Assembly (NCBI GenBank): GCA_035480415.1 | Contig: DATIHT010000016.1 | Span: 1-20,872, forward strand | Length of the DNA stretch: 20,872 bases | Reading direction: 5' to 3' | Source of the DNA: DATIHT01 sp035480415 | Lineage (GTDB): Bacteria; Patescibacteriota; Microgenomatia; Curtissbacterales; GWA2-41-24 | In this document: positions 13,183 through 19,767 of the stretch, one piece after another | Layout of the letters: each line of letters begins with the position of its first letter | Position numbering within the stretch: position 1 is the first letter of the stretch | Made by a program: the position numbers and the translations under genes | Notes under the pieces: generated by a model | Databases searched by the model: none | What the model was told of the DNA's origin: nothing | The model's input: only the letters and a program-made list of their open reading frames with translations

Positions 13183-13229
13183 TCAAGGGGGAGCAGACTG
13201 GTCCTCTTGATGGTTTTAATTTTAGCACA
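13183..13229. repeat. Promoter-leader hairpin element, copy B
   Basis: A direct copy of the purF leader element: over the 40 bases ending in TTTTAGCACA it differs from copy A at three positions. The stem is kept, TCAAGGGGGA (13183-13192) against TCCTCTTGA (13202-13210) with one bulged base, and the nine-base loop differs at one position. On the minus strand it keeps the TGCTAAAAT -10 but faces the antisense side of the methyltransferase gene, with no open frame. On the plus strand it lies 28 bases after the methyltransferase stop and is followed by an interrupted T-rich stretch, so it could also act as a terminator there. Confidence 0.65.
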
Positions 13230-13273
13230 ACATCTTACTTGTTTGCGATATAACCTTATTTTTGTGGAAAAAT

Positions 13274-13300
13274 ACTAAAAAAATTGGTGATTCCAATTTT
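13274..13300 (-). terminator. Intrinsic terminator of the three-gene operon
   Basis: On the minus strand, directly after the TAA of the 674-residue gene, AAAATTGG (13300-13293) and CCAATTTT (13287-13280) form an eight-bp stem with a five-base loop. The run of T continues for three more bases. The stem is AT-rich but the geometry and position fit a Rho-independent terminator. Confidence 0.65.
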
Positions 13301-13301
13301 A

Positions 13302-15326
13302 TTATTCTGCGGAGGCGAATAGGGTCTGACCATTTACCTTAATTGCAACGAATACTTCGCTGTCGGGTTTTGGATTTGGTGAAATCCTTGACATATTTCC
13401 CCTTTTACCCTGATTCCAGAGGTCAATCTGAGGTTTGGCAAGTTTTTTCATATTTGCTGTTAATTCCGATTGCTTTTTACTTTTCATAAGCTCTAACACT
13501 ATTCTACTTGCTGCAATGCCAATATCTTCAAATGTCAGCCCCGGATCAGCATCAAAAGCTAATAAGCGGTCTCCGTCTAGGGTTCCTGTTATGGCGATTG
13601 GAGTTTTTTTGTCACCTTGTTCTGTGTACAAGATATCGCTGGAAAGAATAAATGTTACAGAGTTGCCAGAAATTACTATCGTTTCAAATCCTAATTTTCT
13701 TGCTTCTCTTTGCGAGGCGTCTCCCTGGTTGAGTGCGGCCGTCCAAATGTAAGTTTTTCCGCTTGTATCCTCTTCCAGATTTTTCTGTATAGCTGAAATT
13801 TCTGCCAAAGCCTTGTCCGAGTCAAAAAGAAACTTTTGAGAGTTCACCCCTCGTAGATAGCTGGAAATATCCTGATCTGGAAGAGTTGCTACGTCTCCTA
13901 CGAAATCATAAGGAAAGACCGCGGTTGCTTCTTTTTGATTTTGAGGAGTGCTTGGTTCAACTTTCGTAATGACAGGTGTCGGTTCTTCTTGTTTTTGGGC
14001 TTCAGGCTCAGGCACTTTCGACGTGTACGTTGGAAAAAGATCAAGAGTTCTTGTCCCTCTTGTCAATCTGAGTGCCCCGCTTGTTGTCTGCCACACTCTA
14101 CCTGGCTGTCTGTCTAGAAGAACTTCCTTTATGTCCTCTCCAATGTTCATTTTTGAAACATGAGCCTCATATGCACCTCTGAGTGCTGGTACTTTATTTG
14201 CAAGGAAGATAAGTACAGACATAAAAGATACTTTACTGTGTGGCTCTTTTATTCTTTGACTGACACTTTCGAGGTATTTTTCTAATTCTTCTGGTTTTAC
14301 AAGCTCTGCTGCTTTTTCTAAATATGCCAAAACTGGAGACGGGAGTTCCTTTCGGGGGACTGAAAGCCCTGGTGCTTCAACATTTGTTTCAAGTAATTCT
14401 TTTAATTCTGGGTGCCTTTTGTTAAATGCTTCATTTACAAAAAAATAATTTCTCCATACATACCCTGCCATAAAAGCAAGGGCATCAGGATCTGCAAGTT
14501 CTACGCCTGTATCTGTTTGTTTTTCGAAATGGACACTGTTTAGTTCTATGGCAGCACAAAGATGGTTAAAAACATTTTTGGCTTGGATATCTGGAAGAGT
14601 GGCAATTGTATCGTTTATCGTTGACCAGTCCCAACCATATTTTATCCTTTCCCAAGCATCATAATTTTCCGCGACCAACACATCATCTGTAGCCTCACTA
14701 TCTCTTTTAATTTCAGGATACGACTGTGTTAATGTATCAACTTTACCTTGCCCATTGCCAGACATTTTAGTAGAGACTGTAGCTCTCACGAGGGAATTAA
14801 CACTTGAGAATCTTGCAAATGTAGGAGTATCTGAGGATTGAAGATTTTTTATTACTTCTGTAAGTTGTCGAAGCTTCATGTCTACTGTTTCCTTTACATC
14901 TTCTGGCACAGGTAAAAAATCCTTTACCTTCATATCATCTGGAATTCTCATGGCGTTCCCATAGACTCCGTATGTTAGACTCATCGTCGTCAGCCAAGGA
15001 GCCAGCTGTGCACTACCTAAAAATTCCGTATCTATTTGAGGTTTTTCGATTTCTTCTTTTAGAATGTCCCATGGCTCTTGCACTGTTCCTCCCACCCTCA
15101 TTAGAGTGTAAAAAATGCGTCTGAGATGACTATTTTTCTTAGACATTTCAGTCAACAGATCGCTTACGAAAGTTGGTGAGCGGAAATCAATAACATCACC
15201 TGCTGCATATGAGTGAACTGCTGAGGTGAGCTCTTCTGGAGGGAGATGTATCCAAGATCTTGAACTGCGTGAAAGTGTATAATCGCTTCCTATCCTGTCC
15301 TGAACATTAAAATTTTCTTGGGGCAT
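13302..15326 (-). CDS. Third gene of the uncharacterised operon, 674-residue soluble protein
   Basis: No family is recognised. No signal peptide or membrane segment is seen. Residues about 1-430 are mainly helical and include Trp-rich spots (AENYDAWERIKYGWDW, 219-234; YVWRNYFF, 289-296). Residues about 436-468 form a Pro/Glu/Thr-rich linker (PEPEAQKQEEPTPVITK). The C-terminal 200 residues look like a separate alpha/beta domain with FPYDFVGDVATLPDQD, a Gly-rich strand pair around FETIVISGNSVTFIL (547-561), and a basic tail. The ATG lies five bases after the stop of the 845-residue gene, so the two are co-transcribed and probably coupled; a hairpin terminator follows the stop. Its role can only be inferred from its partners, a nuclease-like protein and a predicted DNA-binding protein. 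Confidence 0.85.
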   Translation of the reverse strand: MPQENFNVQDRIGSDYTLSRSSRSWIHLPPEELTSAVHSYAAGDVIDFRSPTFVSDLLTEMSKKNSHLRRIFYTLMRVGGTVQEPWDILKEEIEKPQIDTEFLGSAQLAPWLTTMSLTYGVYGNAMRIPDDMKVKDFLPVPEDVKETVDMKLRQLTEVIKNLQSSDTPTFARFSSVNSLVRATVSTKMSGNGQGKVDTLTQSYPEIKRDSEATDDVLVAENYDAWERIKYGWDWSTINDTIATLPDIQAKNVFNHLCAAIELNSVHFEKQTDTGVELADPDALAFMAGYVWRNYFFVNEAFNKRHPELKELLETNVEAPGLSVPRKELPSPVLAYLEKAAELVKPEELEKYLESVSQRIKEPHSKVSFMSVLIFLANKVPALRGAYEAHVSKMNIGEDIKEVLLDRQPGRVWQTTSGALRLTRGTRTLDLFPTYTSKVPEPEAQKQEEPTPVITKVEPSTPQNQKEATAVFPYDFVGDVATLPDQDISSYLRGVNSQKFLFDSDKALAEISAIQKNLEEDTSGKTYIWTAALNQGDASQREARKLGFETIVISGNSVTFILSSDILYTEQGDKKTPIAITGTLDGDRLLAFDADPGLTFEDIGIAASRIVLELMKSKKQSELTANMKKLAKPQIDLWNQGKRGNMSRISPNPKPDSEVFVAIKVNGQTLFASAE

Positions 15327-15331
15327 AATGG

Positions 15332-17869
15332 TTATTTGACAGGTTGGCCCTGAGCGGCTTTTTCCATTTCCTGCTTCTCAACTTCAGTTTTAATCATACC
15401 TTCCAGATCACCAAGAAGTTTACCTGTTAATGCCTGGTTTCTTAAAACACTCCTAAGATATTTTGCGAGAGTGTATTCTGTTCTTGTAATGAAAACCTTG
15501 TCGCCGTCGCGCCTCTCAGGTTTTATAAGTCTTCTGTCAATACAATCTTTTAAGAAATCGTACATTGAACCTTTTATTCCTGAAAGCGGAGACCCATCTA
15601 TTCTGACTGCACTCATTGCTTCTGCTGTTATGTCCCTTAGGTTTTCTGCTATTTTGGGATCTTTTCTTTCAAGTTGCGATTTTGGCATTGACTGTCCTTT
15701 CTCCTGATGGGTGTTTGGAAGATCCTGTGCAAATGCTGATGCTGTAAAAGAAGCTAATTCTTCATCTTGATCTTGCTCGTCGGTCTGCGTTTCTGCTACA
15801 TCTTCTCCCACTCCAGATGAAATTGCGTTTTCTACTTGGGCAGCAGGCGCTGATGCAGGTTCTGGTAGTTCAGATTGATCTTGTTGTGCTGGTGCTTTGG
15901 ATGCTTGGTCTTCTTCGATTGCCAGTTCCTCAAGAGAGTGGGTAATTAGCTCTTCCGTCGGCTCACCGGTTTTGATGACTTTTGTGAGAATTCTTAGGAA
16001 ATTGTTTAAGTCAACAGAGTGAATAGGTATGTAGTCTACGACTAAACCATAATCTCTGAGGTCCACTTCCGAGTTTCCATGTAAGAAGTAGGAAATATCA
16101 TATCCTCTTTTCAAATTAATTCTTTTTGCTGGTATTTCTGGCTTCTGCTCTTGCAGTGCTTTGGACACAACTGACACGTTGGTTTTATTGGCGTTTTCAA
16201 AAGTAGCCCCTAGCAAATCTGGACTAAAGCTTATTAGCTGTCTTTTGAAAGATTCAATGTTTGGTATTGTGCTTTGCCATAATTTATACTCCAATACATT
16301 GATAACATCAATTGTTGATTCTTCTACTTTTAAAATTAGTCCGTCTGGGGTTGGTACTTCAATTCCTAAGGTCATACCAAAATTACTGTCAAAGTTTTGT
16401 CTACCCGGATTCATGGCGATAAATAATTTACTTACCTCAAGTGGAGAGAGTACGATCAATCCATCTGGGGCATGTTCACGTCTAATGTGCTCGTAGGCAA
16501 GTTGTTCAAAAACAACTCCGGCTAGAGTTTGGGTGAATTCCCTGACTTGAGCATGATCACGAGAGTCAAAATTTCGAACTGCCTCAAGAATCCGTGCAGA
16601 GCCTTCGTCGTCAAGAAAAGCTTGCTCGAGTTCTCTTGTTCTTGCTGGCACCCCTTCCATATGCTGTTTCATTAAGGGATGATACTTAACCCATTTGTAA
16701 TCAATTGTAAGCTCCGGTTTTTCTCCTTTTTCGACAGGCTTTGGGGGTGACTGGTATGCAGGATCTGTAAATAGTGGATGAGTAATTACCTCTTCTAGGC
16801 TTAGGGTTGACATACCAGCTATCGGTTGTGATTCCGGTGTCGTTGTCTTACCGTTTGTTGGTGGAAGAACCCAAATTCTTCTTGAATCGAGCACGTTGGT
16901 CCTGGTCCAGTCATATTTCTTGTCCAGCTGTGTTTCTTCTTCCAAAAACTGGAAAAAATCGCCCGGGAAGCTGGAAATTTGATCGACATAAAGCCATGTC
17001 ATAATTTGTGCTACACTTGAGTCCTGGCTGTCAATTTCATCTAATCTTCCGCCTTCTAAAATTTTCCTGAGTTCCGATATTACTATTTTCCTGTTCGCAT
17101 CCAAAGATGCTCTGAGTTCTTCTATGTTTTTATAGCCAGTATCTACCATTATCAATTGTTTACAAAGCTCTTTAATTTCCGGTGGAAGAGAAAAGCGTGT
17201 GACCGTTTCACCGTTTGAGATAATTTCCGTATTGTCTTTTGCCAGTAGAAGGCCTGCAAAAACTCTACTCTGATCTTTATCAAAACGAATAACTGGAGCG
17301 TCTTCAAGCTTTGAAACTTCGTCCTTTGTGCCTTTGGGAACTTCCCCTCTTCCTTTGAACCAGGCACTTAACCTTTGTTGTATTTCCTGGTTTGGGAACC
17401 TTGTTCCTGTTTTTCCAGTTACTCTTTCTATCTCGCCCCATGTCTCTAGCTCTTGTGGCGTAGGGTTTTGTTTTTCTCTTATCCTGTAAGCCATAGTTCC
17501 AACTGCACCTTTTAGTGCAAAATAGGCATTTTGAGGCAAGTACGGTTTTCCGTTGCCCATTTTTCCTAATTGTGCTTGGATAACTTCCATGTCAACTTGA
17601 GGGTCCTGCAGAAACAGGTTGAGAGCTCTTTGGACATTTTCCTTGGGAGGAAGCATTTCTTGCGTTGTTCTTGCAGATGATTCTCTGCCTTTTACAAGCT
17701 GAGCTTCAAGAAGCGTTCCTTGCAATTCTCTTCTATGCAGGCCGATTTCTACAGCTTTTTGCGCTCTTTCAAAAGGATCGGTGATGCCTGACAGACTTTT
17801 GACGTCTACAGCCGTTTGAGTAAGTGCACTATTTGCCTGTTCAATTGTTAATGGTTTTCCTTCGTTCAT
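15332..17869 (-). CDS. PD-(D/E)XK nuclease-like protein with possible C-terminal winged helix, 845 residues
   Basis: Named family not recognised, but a nuclease core is visible at about 440-625. A helix carries Glu455 in GVVFEQLAYEHIRREH; then come Pro508-Asp509 (TPDGLIL) and Glu527-Tyr-Lys529 (VLEYKL), the classic D...ExK triad. FKRQLISF (541-548) follows, resembling the Gln motif of PD-(D/E)XK exonuclease families. Residues 1-435 are helical and unassigned. About 650-735 is an acidic, Gln/Ala/Pro-rich linker. About 735-835 has RRLIKPERRDGDKVFITRTE, which resembles a winged helix of MerR type. This suggests a DNA-acting enzyme with its own DNA-binding domain, inferred from motifs. It overlaps the upstream gene in ATGA and precedes the next by five bases, in a tight operon. 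The nuclease call is moderate; the gene is certain. Confidence 0.85.
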   Translation of the reverse strand: MNEGKPLTIEQANSALTQTAVDVKSLSGITDPFERAQKAVEIGLHRRELQGTLLEAQLVKGRESSARTTQEMLPPKENVQRALNLFLQDPQVDMEVIQAQLGKMGNGKPYLPQNAYFALKGAVGTMAYRIREKQNPTPQELETWGEIERVTGKTGTRFPNQEIQQRLSAWFKGRGEVPKGTKDEVSKLEDAPVIRFDKDQSRVFAGLLLAKDNTEIISNGETVTRFSLPPEIKELCKQLIMVDTGYKNIEELRASLDANRKIVISELRKILEGGRLDEIDSQDSSVAQIMTWLYVDQISSFPGDFFQFLEEETQLDKKYDWTRTNVLDSRRIWVLPPTNGKTTTPESQPIAGMSTLSLEEVITHPLFTDPAYQSPPKPVEKGEKPELTIDYKWVKYHPLMKQHMEGVPARTRELEQAFLDDEGSARILEAVRNFDSRDHAQVREFTQTLAGVVFEQLAYEHIRREHAPDGLIVLSPLEVSKLFIAMNPGRQNFDSNFGMTLGIEVPTPDGLILKVEESTIDVINVLEYKLWQSTIPNIESFKRQLISFSPDLLGATFENANKTNVSVVSKALQEQKPEIPAKRINLKRGYDISYFLHGNSEVDLRDYGLVVDYIPIHSVDLNNFLRILTKVIKTGEPTEELITHSLEELAIEEDQASKAPAQQDQSELPEPASAPAAQVENAISSGVGEDVAETQTDEQDQDEELASFTASAFAQDLPNTHQEKGQSMPKSQLERKDPKIAENLRDITAEAMSAVRIDGSPLSGIKGSMYDFLKDCIDRRLIKPERRDGDKVFITRTEYTLAKYLRSVLRNQALTGKLLGDLEGMIKTEVEKQEMEKAAQGQPVK

Positions 17870-19647
17870 ATATTATTAAAGGGTTCTGTATTGCTGTTTT
17901 CTGGAAGAAACACCTGATAGGAAGTTATTAGTTTTTGTGAAATTTGATCTTTTAGTGTTGCCCATTTTTCATTACCAATATCTCTTCGAAGCTGATCTAT
18001 TTGCAACCACACGTTTCTTTCTACCTTACTCCAAGCTGCCTTTTGAGCAGAATTGGAATTTTCATCCATCATTTTCCCCAGCGCTCTAACGAATATATTT
18101 CCAAGTACACCAGGTCTTATTACAGCTATTGATTCTGCATTTGAATATTCCTTCGAATTCTCTTTAAGGTATTTCGCTATATGCCTGTGTAAATGCTCCC
18201 ATTCGAGATTCTCACCACCTGTTAGTGATGTTGCAATTGCATACATAACTGCAGTTTCTTCCTTAGACCTAACACCATTTGAATGTGCCTGAGCGATTTC
18301 TATAATTGCTGGTCCCTCTGATGTTTCTGTTAGTGAGTCCAGATGAGCCCTGGCAACTTCATATTCTTCTTGTAGAGAAGGATCATCTTTTGCGAGCTGT
18401 TCAAGAACTAAAACATTTTGCTGGAATGCTTGTAGTTTTTGCTCATATGCTTCTGCGTCTTGATCTACCCCCCCAGCTGATTCTTCTTTGTTTTCCAAAA
18501 AGTACTTTCCACCTGAGTTGTCTCCCCGAGGCGTGAGATTCTTTACATTTATGTTTGTATCTTTAAGTTTTTCCCTAAGAGCTGAAAACAGTGTTTGAAG
18601 CCTTTTTGATGCTGTGTAACTTTCTACACCGGGATAAAACGATACTGTTAATTCATTTGAAGTTAAAGAATTTTCTTTTGTGGCGAATCTAAGCTCATTT
18701 AGTAATTTACTTTCAAAAGCGGTTAATTCTGGAAGAGTACCCTGGTCTATTTCAAAAAGACCCACCCATTGGACGTCCGCCTTCATAAGATAAAAAGCAT
18801 TTGCATCGGTGCCACTTTTCTCAATAAGATCTGGAAGATCAAACCTTTCAAGACTTCTTCTGAGGTTGTATATACGATTACCTACAGCCTGGTCTTTGTC
18901 TAAAAGTGCCTCCAGGACTGAGCTCTGTTGGGGCCTGTCAGTGTTTTTTGCAAGTGCCATGAGCAGGGGCCAATTATCGAAGTCTTTTCGAGGTTTGATT
19001 GTTATTTCTCCGAAACTAATGGTTCTTCCTTTAATGTCTACAATTATAGTAGGAAGTGCCTGGGCTTCTTTACTTTCTGGAGCATCTGCTCTCCGTCTTG
19101 GGAAAATAGGAGGCTTTGGACCATCAGGCGCATGAGCTGTGTATCCACCCAATGACTCCCAAAGCTCTTCTAATGTTCTTGGCCTTTTTGACTCGCCTTC
19201 GTTTTTATTCTGTTCTTCTAATATATCCAGGCCTATTTTTAATTGAGGATCATTCTCTGGTCGAGTTCTAAGCTGTGACAACTCTTCTTGTCTTCTTTCA
19301 AGTGCACCTTCAGGCAAGTGTGCTGCAAACCTGCGCATTTCACCCAAGGCAAGCTCCATAGTACTAAGTTCATCCTGATACTTAAGAGCATCACTCAAGG
19401 CTTTGCCGGCAACTTCCTGAACCTGAGTACTTAGATTGGTAATTCGTTCTTCTACTCGCATCCGTGAGTCAGCTACGCGGGCACGAGTTCTGGCGATTTT
19501 AATCTCCTTAAGAGCACCTATTGTGCCAGGCTCACCCGGCTTAACATTTCCGCTTCCAATCCTCTCGTAAAGACTTTGTCTCTGAGACGCAACGGTTCGG
19601 TGGCTATTTAACTCTCCTGCAAGTTCAGCAAATGTTCTTTCTGCCAT
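17866..19647 (-). CDS. First gene of the uncharacterised operon, predicted winged-helix protein, 593 residues
   Basis: Named family not recognised. Residues 1-150 are charged and helical, likely coiled coil. Residues about 200-298 look like an OmpR-type winged helix: strands IIVDIKGRTISFGEITI, helix NWPLLMALAKN, then SSVLEALLD and a recognition-like helix VGNRIYNLRRSLERF (255-269), closing with a wing strand AFYLMKAD. Residues about 303-385 repeat this plan: ELTAFESKLLNELR, SLTSNELTVSFYP, ASKRLQTLFSALREKL (346-361), KYFLE. The C-terminal 200 residues are helical. The ATG at 19647 lies about 36 bases after the predicted transcript start, with no Shine-Dalgarno site. The promoter is wrapped in an extended palindrome, so autoregulation by this protein is a reasonable inference. 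The stop overlaps the next start (ATGA). It could be a regulator or the DNA-recognition subunit of the three-gene system. Confidence 0.85.
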   Translation of the reverse strand: MAERTFAELAGELNSHRTVASQRQSLYERIGSGNVKPGEPGTIGALKEIKIARTRARVADSRMRVEERITNLSTQVQEVAGKALSDALKYQDELSTMELALGEMRRFAAHLPEGALERRQEELSQLRTRPENDPQLKIGLDILEEQNKNEGESKRPRTLEELWESLGGYTAHAPDGPKPPIFPRRRADAPESKEAQALPTIIVDIKGRTISFGEITIKPRKDFDNWPLLMALAKNTDRPQQSSVLEALLDKDQAVGNRIYNLRRSLERFDLPDLIEKSGTDANAFYLMKADVQWVGLFEIDQGTLPELTAFESKLLNELRFATKENSLTSNELTVSFYPGVESYTASKRLQTLFSALREKLKDTNINVKNLTPRGDNSGGKYFLENKEESAGGVDQDAEAYEQKLQAFQQNVLVLEQLAKDDPSLQEEYEVARAHLDSLTETSEGPAIIEIAQAHSNGVRSKEETAVMYAIATSLTGGENLEWEHLHRHIAKYLKENSKEYSNAESIAVIRPGVLGNIFVRALGKMMDENSNSAQKAAWSKVERNVWLQIDQLRRDIGNEKWATLKDQISQKLITSYQVFLPENSNTEPFNNI

Positions 19648-19671
19648 TATTTACCAATAAAAAAGAGCAGT

Positions 19672-19710
19672 AATTAAATTGGACCATAGATTATACTATG
19701 GGATTTAATT
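19672..19710. promoter_or_regulatory. Extended palindrome around the -10 of the three-gene operon (putative operator)
   Basis: CCATAG (19684-19689) and CTATGG (19696-19701) are perfect inverted arms that enclose exactly the six bases of the -10 hexamer. A second pair of arms, AATTAAAT (19672-19679) and ATTTAATT (19703-19710), lies outside, offset by three bases from perfect symmetry. A dimeric DNA-binding protein on this site would block the promoter. Confidence 0.6.
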
Positions 19711-19719
19711 TGAAGTCAA
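19690..19719 (-). promoter_or_regulatory. Promoter of the three-gene operon
   Basis: TTGACT (19719-19714) as -35 and a perfect TATAAT (19695-19690) as -10 with an 18-bp spacer on the minus strand. It is the closest match to a sigma-70 consensus promoter in the window. The predicted leader to the ATG at 19647 is about 36 bases. Confidence 0.75.
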
Positions 19720-19740
19720 GCATAATCAGCTTGAATTGCC

Positions 19741-19762
19741 TGCCACCTTTTCTGCGGTGGCA
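19741..19762. other. Hairpin after the glycyl-tRNA synthetase gene
   Basis: TGCCACC (19741-19747) and GGTGGCA (19756-19762) form a perfect seven-bp stem with an eight-base loop, six bases beyond the glyS stop. It may protect or end the transcript, but no T run follows on the minus strand, so it is not called an intrinsic terminator. A second small inverted repeat, TCAAGC/GCTTGA, overlaps the -35 region nearby. Confidence 0.45.
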
Positions 19763-19767
19763 TTATA

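Noticed and set aside
19741..19762. Intrinsic terminator for the glycyl-tRNA synthetase gene
   Set aside because: The stem is perfect but no T run follows it on the minus strand, so it is listed only as a hairpin.
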